Shown: piece by piece, positions 1-7,383 of the stretch
Layout of the letters: each line of letters opens with the position of its first letter
How positions within the stretch are numbered: position 1 is the stretch's first letter
Source: DAOUMU01 sp034409055
Lineage (GTDB): Bacteria; Chloroflexota; Anaerolineae; 4572-78; J111
Assembly (NCBI GenBank): GCA_034409055.1
Contig: DAOUMU010000049.1
Span: forward strand, 1-26,690
Length of the DNA: 26,690 nucleotides
Direction: 5' to 3'
Notes under the pieces: generated by a model
The model's database searches: none
What the model was told of the DNA's origin: nothing
The model's input: the letters and a program-made list of their open reading frames with translations, nothing else
Position numbers and translations under genes: made by a program

Positions 1-37
1 ATTCGCCACACTTGCCCTGTTGGTTCGCCCATTCGCC
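1..37. repeat. Dispersed ~65-bp repeat, partial copy 1
   Basis: The GCCACACTTGCCCTGTTGG region matches the second half of the repeats at 9772-9841 and 20871-20939. The rest lies beyond the window edge. It merges into the ATTCGCC array. Confidence 0.5.
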
Positions 38-1299
38 ATTCGCCATTCGCTATTCGCCCATTCCAACGGTTCGGCGACAAAAAGCATGAGCAAGGGCAGA
101 ATTGGCAAGAGGAAACGGGGACCCCAGCCCCAGGTTCCTCCCCAGGCGAACCAGGCCCCATAAAATAGCCAATAGAAAAGGCACATGGCGGCAATGAGCC
201 AAAAATAGGGTCGTGGCAGACGACGCCAGGCCGGGCGTATTCCGAAAAAGAGGAGGAGCAACAAAGGCGCGTAGATAAACAGCCCCCGGCCAGGACTCAA
301 GAGCAGCCCAAAACCACCTGCCCACGGCGCACGAAACAAGATTTCCTGGGTGTAACCGGTTTCGCTAAAGCTGCCGTAGCGGACGAAGTTGAAGTAGAGT
401 AAGGCCAGGCCAGTGAGAAGAGAGGGGATGAGGTAAATGATGAATGATGAATGAAACGTGTTGCGTGTTGCGTGTTGCGTGTTGCGTGTTGCGTGTTGCG
501 TGTCGCGTGCCTTCGGCGGGGTTCGCCGATTCGCCATTCGCCCATTCGCAGACTCCCAGAGAAGGTAGAGACCGGTGAAGGCAATGGCGGGGATGGTTTC
601 AAAGCGGAGGGTCAGGCCGATGGCCATGGCTATGCCGCAGAGCAAAAGCCAGCCCCACCGGCCTGGGGCATAGGCCGGGCTGGTGGCGCGATAGGCGGCC
701 CACATGGCCAGCAAAAAGACCAGGGCCAGCAGGGAGGATTCCCAAAACATGCGAGCATAGACCCAGGCGATGGTCCCCAGACCATAGCCCAAGGTGGTCA
801 GGGTGGCCGTCCACCGGGAGAAACCCAAATCGACCAACCAGATAAAGAGCAGGCTGGCCGTCAAGGCGGTGACGATGGTGTTGGTTAGTAAGCCCAGGTG
901 AACGGCATTGAGGCCCGGAATGGTGTGCCCCAGCCAGATGAGAGGGGCGGCAATGACAGAGATGCCGGGTGCTTTCTTGGTATAGAGATGGCCATCCTGG
1001 CCCCAAATACCGGGCGGGTTGGGGGTCCAATGGTTGGTCCAGATGAGCTGGTTAATGTCAGCCCGGCCATGCTGGGCCAGATTATGGCCGGCCGTAAAAA
1101 CGGCTAACTCATCCATCACGTGAAATTTACCGGAGAAACTGAGTAGATAGACCGAGAAAAGGAAAACACCCAGCCAGAAAGGGAGTAGGGCGTAGGACGT
1201 AGGGCGTAGGGCGTAGACAGGGGTTGGTGGTTGGTGGTCGGCGGTTGGCGGTTGGCGGTCCTTATTTTTGGAACGGTTGATTTGAGGCGACTCTTTCAT
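1..1299 (-). CDS. GT-C fold membrane glycosyltransferase-like protein (partial, runs off left edge)
   Basis: An uninterrupted frame of 433 codons runs from an ATG at 1299 to the window edge with no stop. The ATG overlaps the stop of the upstream DUF2079 gene (ATGA), which supports this start and translational coupling. The protein is hydrophobic with many membrane segments (first at about residues 39-55, others near 109-130, 136-155, 163-205, 214-250, 286-305 and 335-400). The acidic pair in VMDELAVF (about 61-68), just after the first membrane segment, is typical of GT-C / PMT-family glycosyltransferases that use polyprenyl-phosphate sugars. Three stretches (about 14-40, 249-284 and 414-433) are encoded by heptameric DNA repeats and look like in-frame insertions in soluble loops; one contains the repeated peptide RNTQHAT. 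The family call rests on overall architecture, so the exact substrate is unknown. Confidence 0.72.
   Translation of the reverse strand, partial: MKESPQINRSKNKDRQPPTADHQPPTPVYALRPTSYALLPFWLGVFLFSVYLLSFSGKFHVMDELAVFTAGHNLAQHGRADINQLIWTNHWTPNPPGIWGQDGHLYTKKAPGISVIAAPLIWLGHTIPGLNAVHLGLLTNTIVTALTASLLFIWLVDLGFSRWTATLTTLGYGLGTIAWVYARMFWESSLLALVFLLAMWAAYRATSPAYAPGRWGWLLLCGIAMAIGLTLRFETIPAIAFTGLYLLWESANGRMANRRTPPKARDTQHATRNTQHATRNTFHSSFIIYLIPSLLTGLALLYFNFVRYGSFSETGYTQEILFRAPWAGGFGLLLSPGRGLFIYAPLLLLLFFGIRPAWRRLPRPYFWLIAAMCLFYWLFYGAWFAWGGTWGWGPRFLLPILPLLMLFVAEPLEWANSEWRMANGRTNRASVAN
31..58. repeat. Heptamer array ATTCGCC
   Basis: Four consecutive 7-bp units, ATTCGCC with one ATTCGCT, lie in register. 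They are read on the minus strand inside the GT-C-like frame as the peptide around residues 414-424. Confidence 0.85.
436..549. repeat. Composite heptamer array (GATGAAT, GTTGCGT, ATTCGCC units)
   Basis: GATGAAT units pass into GTGAAAC-like and GTTGCGT units, keeping a 7-bp step for about 70 bp. ATTCGCC-type units follow after a short GC-rich spacer. The whole array is translated in frame within the GT-C-like gene; because 7 is not a multiple of 3, each three units encode a 7-residue peptide repeat. Confidence 0.85.
1183..1260. repeat. Composite heptamer array (GTAGGGC and GGCGGTT/GGTTGGT units)
   Basis: GTAGGGC/GTAGGAC units are followed by GGTTGGT and GGCGGTT units. On the minus strand they encode the N-terminal cytoplasmic stretch of the GT-C-like protein (about residues 14-40, Pro/Gln-rich then Tyr-Ala-Leu repeats). 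Confidence 0.8.
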
Positions 1300-3695
1300 T
1301 CGATGCCAACCGACCCTAACTCGACGTAATTGTTCACCGGAACGCCGTTCTCAATAACGGCCAGCCGCTCCAGCGTTTGCCAGTCATAGACCCCGGCCTG
1401 AAGGATGTAAGTTCCCGGAGCCAGGTCAGACGGCAATTCAAGCCGGTGGCGATCTCGCAGTTTTTCGCCTGGCTGCCAGGTACTGGTCGGGATAGTCACC
1501 TCCCACCACGGCCCTCCATCGTGCTGGGCCACGAGTTGGCCGTTGGCATCGACCAGATGCACAAAAACGGTGTAATCTACCGGCATAGCCGCCAGGGCCT
1601 GCCAGTAGAGGGTGACCGCCAGCTCTTGCCCCCTCTGCCCAACCGGGGCTGATAGATCGTAACCATGGAGTTCCATCTGGTCCCCCAGGTTAGCCTGAAC
1701 CGGATGGGCTGGCTGCCACGCCTGTTCAGAAGGGGCGATCTCAACCAGGGTGCGTTCCTGCCGTTCAAAAGTGGCCAGGCGAACCCAGGTGTTAGCCTCA
1801 AAACGACGCAAGCGTTGGGGGGCGTCAATCACCCGGACCGGGAGCCGCTGACTCCAGTCCGACCAGTCGGAGCCGGCTAACACCCCTACAGCCAGGCTCC
1901 AACGATCCCCCAGGGACCAGGGCATGGTCTCGGCCACGATATATTCACCCGGTTTCCACAATTTAGAGGGATACCAAAGTTGAGTGAGGAGGGGACGTTG
2001 CCCGGTATCCTCGACCACCTGCCCCTGGGCATTAACAAAGAAGGGATACAGGCGCAGTTCATACTCAATGGGCCGCAGCACCTGCCAATAGAGACGAACC
2101 GCCGTCTCCTGCCGACGTGGATTATCCATCAGATCGAAACCCACCAGGCGCAATTGATCACCAAATTCGATCTCGACCGGATATTGAGGCTCGACCCTGG
2201 CCGGACGGGCAAAATCGTAAAAGGCATCAGGCACAGTCGTGTCAGACAGTCCCCTTTGCAACAGCAGATAGCCGTCGGCCGCATCCAGCACGCCAAACTC
2301 ACCCGAGCCCAGCAATTCCTGGGCCAGGGCCCAGATATCGTTGGGATGCACCGGCCAGGTGCCGGTGGTGACATCAAAAAAGACGTACTCGGCCTCGTTG
2401 ACATCGGGTAACTGGTAGGCCACCACCCGGTTACTGAGGTGGGGATACAACTTGCCCTGAGCGGCAAGGGAGGCCTCGGCTGGAATCTGGGTAATGAATC
2501 GCTCGGCCAAGCGGTCGTGGGCGGTAATTTCCCAATGGGGTGGATCGAGCGCCAGCGGAGAGTAGCCTCGAAATAGATGCCAGACCAGGGACACAGCCAA
2601 CAACGTCAGACTAATCCCCCGCGTTAGCCAGGGCCGAGTCGATGGCCACCAGCGGGCCAGTCCCTGGCGTAGATAAAAGGCCCCATATAAGGCGCTCCAG
2701 GCCAACCAGGGAGCCACGTCGGCCCCATATTGGCCGCCGGTGGCATCGTGCATGGCCGTGTTGGCGCTGAGCAGGTTAATGGCAAACGAGGGCGTGCCAA
2801 TCAGGAAGACTGGCAACCCCAGCAAGGGCAAATAAGCAAAGGGGGTCAGGATATCATACAGATAGCGCAGCTTGGTTGGCTGCCACAGATTCTTGAGCAC
2901 CAGGTCAGGGCGGGTGATGACTGTGAGCAGAATCTCCAGCGGTGAGTGGCCAAAGTCGGCGTAGTAGCCAATGAACAGGTGGTCTCCGGTGACACTGTTG
3001 GCCGGGATGAGCCAGTACATAACGGCAAAAAACCAGGCCAGGGCCAACCCAATCGTGACCAAACCCAGCCGCCAGGCCCGGTAACAAATGAGAGCGTATA
3101 GGCCCAAAAAGATGACTTGCAGCGGAAGCTGCTCCTTACCGGCCATGGCCAGAACAGCAAAGAGGAGAAACCAACCCGACCGGCGCTTGACTAAAAAGTA
3201 GAAGGCAAACATGAAAAAGCCCACCGAGAGCACCGGCGGGTGAAAATCCCACAAGGTAACGATCTCCAGGGTAGGAAAGAGCAGGTAAGCCGACAACAGG
3301 CTCAGCCCGGCCAGGTCACTTTCCAATTTTTCCCGGGCCAGCCAGAAAAGAGGCAAGCCGCCTAAGCCAATGGCCGCCGATTGAAGCAACAGCAGCATTT
3401 CGGGGCCACTGTAAATAAGATAAAAGGGGGCCACCAGGAGCAGGATCAGGGAGGCGTGGTTGGAGAAGTGGAGGGCGGGCTGGCCGGTGGTGGTGTAGAA
3501 GAAAAAGCGGCCGTGGAGGGTGTTCCAGGTGATCTGGTCGTAGATGCCCAGGTCAAAACCACTGGAGTTGAAGCTGGCGTGGCGCAAAATAGCCAACCAG
3601 GTAAAGGTGATGATGTATAGCAGGATCAAGCCCCAGGCCAGAACGTGAGGCCAATTTTGTCGCCAGGCCATTGACAACCGGTAGCGACCGGCCAA
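1296..3695 (-). CDS. DUF2079 domain-containing membrane protein
   Basis: This 799-residue protein begins with a multi-pass membrane region (roughly residues 15-400) carrying the FDLGIYDQ motif near residue 47, characteristic of DUF2079 membrane proteins. The C-terminal half is soluble and contains two similar beta-rich domains (about 500-610 and 640-790), each built on an LxGYDL...LYWQ...PGEY/PGTY pattern that Chloroflexota attach to GT-C-like membrane enzymes. A glycosyl-transfer or cell-envelope role is inferred; no reaction can be assigned. The stop overlaps the start of the downstream GT-C-like gene by 4 bp. The start is uncertain. TTG at 3695 (used here) and ATG at 3671 lack a ribosome site. 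An in-frame ATT at 3734 sits 7 nt after a strong GGGGAGG at 3742-3748. Confidence 0.85.
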   Translation of the reverse strand: MAGRYRLSMAWRQNWPHVLAWGLILLYIITFTWLAILRHASFNSSGFDLGIYDQITWNTLHGRFFFYTTTGQPALHFSNHASLILLLVAPFYLIYSGPEMLLLLQSAAIGLGGLPLFWLAREKLESDLAGLSLLSAYLLFPTLEIVTLWDFHPPVLSVGFFMFAFYFLVKRRSGWFLLFAVLAMAGKEQLPLQVIFLGLYALICYRAWRLGLVTIGLALAWFFAVMYWLIPANSVTGDHLFIGYYADFGHSPLEILLTVITRPDLVLKNLWQPTKLRYLYDILTPFAYLPLLGLPVFLIGTPSFAINLLSANTAMHDATGGQYGADVAPWLAWSALYGAFYLRQGLARWWPSTRPWLTRGISLTLLAVSLVWHLFRGYSPLALDPPHWEITAHDRLAERFITQIPAEASLAAQGKLYPHLSNRVVAYQLPDVNEAEYVFFDVTTGTWPVHPNDIWALAQELLGSGEFGVLDAADGYLLLQRGLSDTTVPDAFYDFARPARVEPQYPVEIEFGDQLRLVGFDLMDNPRRQETAVRLYWQVLRPIEYELRLYPFFVNAQGQVVEDTGQRPLLTQLWYPSKLWKPGEYIVAETMPWSLGDRWSLAVGVLAGSDWSDWSQRLPVRVIDAPQRLRRFEANTWVRLATFERQERTLVEIAPSEQAWQPAHPVQANLGDQMELHGYDLSAPVGQRGQELAVTLYWQALAAMPVDYTVFVHLVDANGQLVAQHDGGPWWEVTIPTSTWQPGEKLRDRHRLELPSDLAPGTYILQAGVYDWQTLERLAVIENGVPVNNYVELGSVGIE

Positions 3696-3741
3696 TGAAA
3701 GCAGGCCGCGGGTAGCCGCGCTGTTAGAGCTAATCTTTTTT

Positions 3742-3748
3742 CCTCCCC
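3742..3748 (-). promoter_or_regulatory. Ribosome binding site pointing to an ATT start
   Basis: On the minus strand GGGGAGG is followed after A6G by ATT (3734-3732), in frame with the DUF2079 coding sequence and with ideal spacing. No ATG, GTG or TTG lies at the right distance in that frame. Confidence 0.45.
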
Positions 3749-3768
3749 GGTGACCATCAAGCTGAGGG

Positions 3769-3774
3769 ATTATA
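3769..3774 (-). promoter_or_regulatory. -10 like TATAAT upstream of DUF2079
   Basis: A perfect TATAAT on the minus strand lies about 20 nt upstream of the ribosome site. The position of a -35 falls inside the GTGAAAC heptamer array and has no good consensus match. Confidence 0.4.
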
Positions 3775-3776
3775 AC

Positions 3777-3805
3777 ACGTGAAACGTGAAACGTGAAACG
3801 TGAGG
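3777..3805. repeat. Heptamer array GTGAAAC
   Basis: Three to four units of GTGAAAC lie between the polX stop codon and the DUF2079 promoter. The same heptamer (as CGTTTCA on the other strand) ends the ACACGCA arrays at 446-456 and near 19136-19144. Confidence 0.85.
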
Positions 3806-3807
3806 TT

Positions 3808-5538
3808 CTATTGGCTCACCATCGCTTCAAACTCCTCCACCGGCCTCGTATTGGCAATATCCTCGGCCGTGGCCCAACCCCGGCAGGCAGTGGCTACGCC
3901 AAAATGTAAATTGTTAAACTCGGCCGGGTGGTGAGCGTCGCAATTGATGACCAGTTTGACTCCCCATTCGATGGCCCGGCGGACGTGGGTGTCTTTCAAA
4001 TCGAGGCGATCCGGGGCAGCGTTGATTTCCAACATAGTGCCCGTTTCGGCCGCGGCCTGGAAGATGGCTTCCATGTCGAAATCACCGGCCTCCCGCCGGG
4101 TTATCAGGCGGCCGGTGGGATGGCCTAACAACTTGACGTGAGGATTTCTAATGGCGGCCAGGGCCCGCCGGGTCAACGTGTCCCGGTCCTGGCGTAACCC
4201 GGTATGAATCGAGGCCACCACGAAATCCAGTTCGGCCAGCACCTCGTCGGGAAAGTCAAGGGAACCGTCGGCCTTGACCTCCATCTCCGTGCCCCGCCAC
4301 AGGCGAATGCCGGGCAGGCGGGCCTGCACCTGATTAATTTCCTGGCGCTGTTGGCGCAACCGCTCCACCGACAGGCCATTGGCCACGCCCAGGCTTTGGG
4401 AGTGGTCGGCGATGGCCAGATATTGGTAACCTCTGGCCAGGGCCGCCCGGGCCATTTCTTCGATACTACCCACCCCGTCACTCCAGGTGGAGTGACAATG
4501 GACCTCGCCCTTAATGTCACCGGCTGTCAACAACTGGGGCAACTCATCTTTCAAAGCCGCCTCAAACTCACCCCGATCCTCCCGCAGATAGGGCGGAATG
4601 TAAGCCAGTCCCAAGAATTGGTAGAGCTCGGCCTCGTGGTCAAACAGAAAGGTCTGGCCATCAGGCTCACGGGTTAGGGCGTATTCATTCAGGCTGAAGC
4701 CCTTTTTCTGGGCCAACTCTCGCAGTTTGACGTTGTGACTTTGGCTGCCGGTAAAATATTGTAAGGCCGTGCCCCAGCGTGACGGCTCCAGGCAGCGCAA
4801 ATCGGCTTGCTGGCCGTTTTTGAAACGGACCGAGGTTTTGGTCTCGCCGGCGGCGATGACCGCCTCCACGTCGGGCAAACTTTGAAAGGCGGCCATAATC
4901 GGGGTGGGGTTGTCCGTGGCCACCAAAAAATCCAAATCGCCGATGGTTTCGCGCATGCGGCGCAGGCTGCCGGCCGGTTCGATTTTTAGCACCTCCGGCA
5001 GCTCTTTTAAGGCGGCCACAACCCGCCGGGCCAGCGGCCAGGCTACACCCAAATGCACCCGGTCGGTCTGGCGCCGGGCCAGGGCTTCGATGCTGGCTAA
5101 AATACGGGCTTCGCTTTTAGCCCCCATGCGGGGTAACTGGCGCAACTGCCCCTGTTCGGCCGCAGCCTTGACCTCGGCCACGGTGGTCAGGCCCAACTCC
5201 TGCCACATGGTCCGGGCCAGCTTGGGACCGACGTCGGGGATGGCCAACACCTCCACCAGGCTCTCGGGCACTTCCGCCGTCAACTTTTGCCAAAAGCCCA
5301 ACCGGCCGGTCCTGAACAACTCATCAATTTTATCGGCAATGGCCTGGCCAATACCTTCGATATTTTTGAGGTTTTGACCGGCTTGCCACAGGTCAAACAG
5401 GTCGGTGCCCAGGTGGGCGATATTGTCCGCAGCCTTGCGGTAGGCGATGACTTTGAAGCGATTCTCGCCCTTGATTTCGAGCAAATCGCCGATATTGGCC
5501 AAGAGGGCGGCCACTTCACGGTTGGTAAAGCGGGACAT
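3808..5538 (-). CDS. polX: DNA polymerase/3'-5' exonuclease PolX
   Basis: This 576-residue protein is the usual length for bacterial PolX. It has an N-terminal 8-kDa/helix-hairpin-helix region (residues 1-150, with IEGIGQAIADKI near 60-71 and IPDVGPKLA near 100-108). The family X palm follows, with AGSLRR (189-194), metal-binding Asp201 and Asp203 in GDLDFLVA, and Asp246. A C-terminal PHP domain has a complete metal set: His347, His349, Asp354, Asp378-His379, Glu418, His445, His473, Asp534 and His536. Both polymerase and nuclease sites look intact. The family fills gaps and removes 3' ends in base excision repair. AGGAG at 5545-5549 supports the ATG. It is followed after about 110 bp by the DUF2079 gene, with its own promoter-like element between. 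Confidence 0.95.
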   Translation of the reverse strand: MSRFTNREVAALLANIGDLLEIKGENRFKVIAYRKAADNIAHLGTDLFDLWQAGQNLKNIEGIGQAIADKIDELFRTGRLGFWQKLTAEVPESLVEVLAIPDVGPKLARTMWQELGLTTVAEVKAAAEQGQLRQLPRMGAKSEARILASIEALARRQTDRVHLGVAWPLARRVVAALKELPEVLKIEPAGSLRRMRETIGDLDFLVATDNPTPIMAAFQSLPDVEAVIAAGETKTSVRFKNGQQADLRCLEPSRWGTALQYFTGSQSHNVKLRELAQKKGFSLNEYALTREPDGQTFLFDHEAELYQFLGLAYIPPYLREDRGEFEAALKDELPQLLTAGDIKGEVHCHSTWSDGVGSIEEMARAALARGYQYLAIADHSQSLGVANGLSVERLRQQRQEINQVQARLPGIRLWRGTEMEVKADGSLDFPDEVLAELDFVVASIHTGLRQDRDTLTRRALAAIRNPHVKLLGHPTGRLITRREAGDFDMEAIFQAAAETGTMLEINAAPDRLDLKDTHVRRAIEWGVKLVINCDAHHPAEFNNLHFGVATACRGWATAEDIANTRPVEEFEAMVSQ

Positions 5539-5575
5539 GGTTGACTCCTAAAGCCCTGCCTTCTTACCTTCGCTT

Positions 5576-5604
5576 TTGGCAGAGTAGTGATTGTCAATTA
5601 TAAT
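5576..5604 (+). promoter_or_regulatory. Sigma-70 type promoter for the small DUF433-like ORF
   Basis: TTGGCA at 5576-5581, a 17-nt spacer and TATAAT at 5599-5604. A start site near 5611 would give a leader of about 39 nt to the ATG at 5650. Confidence 0.5.
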
Positions 5605-5649
5605 CAAATTAGTAGCTTTAGCCAGTCAAGTAATGAAGGAGAAAAGATA

Positions 5650-5751
5650 ATGGGGGCGATCCTGCCGGCGACCACAACTTATGAACATGTGCAACTCGAT
5701 GCCAACGGGATACCGATCATTGCGGGGACTACACAGGAACTGCTAAAGTGA
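5650..5751 (+). CDS. 33-residue DUF433-like antitoxin remnant
   Basis: The short frame has AAGGAG 8 nt upstream and the promoter just described. Its product ends in a segment (HVQLDANGIPIIAGTT) that resembles the N-terminal core of DUF433 proteins, small VapB45-type antitoxin-like proteins of about 70-80 residues, where a conserved Ile-x-Gly-Thr follows an acidic/Asn turn. The rest of that domain is missing: a TGA follows two codons after a Leu-Leu pair, and no continuation is apparent in the next 100 bp. The duplicated tail DNA begins 45 bp downstream, so the truncation may reflect a rearrangement. The family assignment is from memory of the motif and could be wrong. Confidence 0.4.
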   Translation: MGAILPATTTYEHVQLDANGIPIIAGTTQELLK

Positions 5752-5795
5752 GCATTCTTATGCGGGATCGGGCATAGGATGCAAGCTCGCCCCAT

Positions 5796-5989
5796 TAATG
5801 AAGTGTCCTATTTTTTCCGCTTCTTTGTTTTGCCTTTTTTGGACGGTGGTACTGATTTGGGGGGGGCTTCTTTCTTCACCTCGAGGCGCTGCTTGCCCCA
5901 CAGCCAGTTGCGGGCCAGCCGCACGCTGTTACGCCAGATGCGAACTACTTGAGCGCCAATCATCACGTTGCCGGAAATGTCTACCGAGG
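5796..5989 (-). repeat. Copy A of 194-bp duplicated C-terminal tail DNA
   Basis: Matches 8140-8333 with no net gap and about 20 mismatches counted by eye (~90% identity). It encodes the C-terminal tail of the small membrane protein plus 12 bp past its stop codon. Confidence 0.9.
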
Positions 5990-6191
5990 ACGGCTTTTGC
6001 AGCGGGGATGGGGGCAGGGAAGAGGGCGGGGATGCCGGTTGAGGTGGAGCCGCCTCAACTTCGGCCTCCACTTTCTTCTCTGTAACCGAAGCTCCAAAAC
6101 GACCGGCGGTGATACGGTTACGCAACAACCAAACTGTACCCAGAATGACAACAGCGACAGTAATGATGGCGATAATGTAGACGGTTTCCAT
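5808..6191 (-). CDS. Small single-pass membrane protein with TIR-shared C-terminal tail
   Basis: The 127-residue protein has one N-terminal membrane helix (about residues 4-23), then Arg-Asn-Arg (topology suggests the C-terminus is cytoplasmic). A Glu/Ala/Pro linker (36-66) follows. The C-terminal module (about 68-127) is nearly identical to that of the TIR protein at 8152-8844. The module starts with SVDISGNVMIGAQ, continues as a Trp/Arg-rich stretch (VVRIWRNSVRLARNWLW) that could form an amphipathic helix, and ends in a Lys-rich tail. AAGGAG sits 8-9 nt before the ATG. It follows the TPR gene after 121 bp on the same strand, so cotranscription is likely but not certain. I do not recognise a named family. 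A role as membrane anchor or partner for the TIR protein is inferred from the shared tail. Confidence 0.75.
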   Translation of the reverse strand: METVYIIAIITVAVVILGTVWLLRNRITAGRFGASVTEKKVEAEVEAAPPQPASPPSSLPPSPLQKPSSVDISGNVMIGAQVVRIWRNSVRLARNWLWGKQRLEVKKEAPPKSVPPSKKGKTKKRKK

Positions 6192-6312
6192 CTCTCTGCT
6201 CCTTGCTACATGCTAGCGGTCTGTCGGAAAAGTCGGTGTTGCCATCAATAGTTAAGCAATGACCGATATCTCTTCAAAGAACTCACCTATAAGATTATCC
6301 ATTACATTCCAC

Positions 6313-7383
6313 TTATTCGAGTTCTGTCCCGACCCGCTGCAAAGCCTCACGGACAAATTCAGCCATTTTTACGCCAATTGCCTCAAAAATCTGTAATGCC
6401 TCTCGGTAGAAACGAACTGCTTCAGTTTGATCACCCCTTCCCTCGGCTACTACGCCCAGTCGTTGCAAGGCTAACCCAATATTAAACGGCATCCCTATTT
6501 CACGGTAGACACTCAGCGCCGCCTGAAAAAATTGCTCTGCCTGGAGCCAGTCTTCTTCTCCTTTAGCAACATCCCCCAGACCAAAGTCACAGTTCGCTTC
6601 CCCCAGTTTGTCCCCAATGGCCCGGTAAATGGGCAGGGCTTCTTCATACCGGGCACGGGCCTCAGCTAACTCAGACAGGCGGACGTGAACATCCCCCAGG
6701 GATTGGATGCAGTTCGCTTCCAGTTGCCGGTCACCATCAACCGATTGGAGCGCTTCACGAAAGGCCGCTGTGGCCTGGGGATGGCGATAGGACTGGCTTT
6801 CGACCTGGCCAAGCCGAAAGTAAGTCCAGCCCCGTCCCCGGCCCTGGCTGCGACCAGCCTCGGCCTGTTCTAACCCGGCCTGAGCCAGAGCAAAAACCAG
6901 GGTATACTGGAAACTGTTGTTCCAGTCGGCTCCCAGATTCCACAGGGTATCGGCTCCCCGGTCGGGGTCGCTGATGAGCAGGTGGTAAGCCCGCTCAATT
7001 TGCCACTCCGACTCATCCCGCCCGGCAAAGTAAGTCGCAGCCCGGGCAGAAAGGGCTACATACTTATCATGTTGTTCGTGCCACAGGTGATCCAGCATAG
7101 CGGTGCGGGTAACCTGATGCACGTTGTGCCCTGCCCGGGCCTCAAACGACTCAACGAAGGGCAGCTTTTGCAGTTCAGCATAGAGGGTTTCGGTTTCGCT
7201 TGGGGGGCGGTCCAACAAAGCAGCCAGAATATCGGTATCAAACCAGTGGGGCACGGCGGCGGCCCAGGCGGCCGCTTGCAGGTCAGCCGGCAGGCTGTCC
7301 AGCAAATCCAAAGTAACCAGCCAGGCTCGCTCTTCTGGAGAGCGGGCCGCCCGAAGACGGCTTAAGAGATCTTTGCTCATCAT
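6313..7383 (-). CDS. TPR-repeat protein with winged-helix-like N-terminus (second half of a split STAND protein)
   Basis: The 356-residue protein has an N-terminal region (about 1-150) that aligns by eye with the segment following the NTPase in the large STAND-TPR protein at 22106-24964. Both have V-P-x-W/F-F...D...L, then a short helical domain, then WxxERxYHLLxxxP. Residues ~180-350 contain about five TPR-like repeats (for example AEQFFQAALSVYREIG and AVRFYREALQIFEAIG). TPRs usually bind peptides or proteins, and in STAND proteins they act as the sensor arm. The ATG overlaps the NTPase stop by 4 bp (ATGA) and has its own GGAGGG 5 nt upstream. It is therefore a true second gene and not an obvious frameshift. 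Confidence 0.85.
   Translation of the reverse strand: MMSKDLLSRLRAARSPEERAWLVTLDLLDSLPADLQAAAWAAAVPHWFDTDILAALLDRPPSETETLYAELQKLPFVESFEARAGHNVHQVTRTAMLDHLWHEQHDKYVALSARAATYFAGRDESEWQIERAYHLLISDPDRGADTLWNLGADWNNSFQYTLVFALAQAGLEQAEAGRSQGRGRGWTYFRLGQVESQSYRHPQATAAFREALQSVDGDRQLEANCIQSLGDVHVRLSELAEARARYEEALPIYRAIGDKLGEANCDFGLGDVAKGEEDWLQAEQFFQAALSVYREIGMPFNIGLALQRLGVVAEGRGDQTEAVRFYREALQIFEAIGVKMAEFVREALQRVGTELE

Noticed and set aside
436..549. CRISPR-like tandem repeats
   Set aside because: Units are only 7 bp, directly adjacent and without spacers; no cas genes are present.
599..1030. Minus-strand frame of 143 codons and the plus-strand frame at 451-888
   Set aside because: Both are other-frame shadows. 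The frame starting at 1299 is hydrophobic, open to the window edge and coupled to the upstream gene, so it is the real gene.
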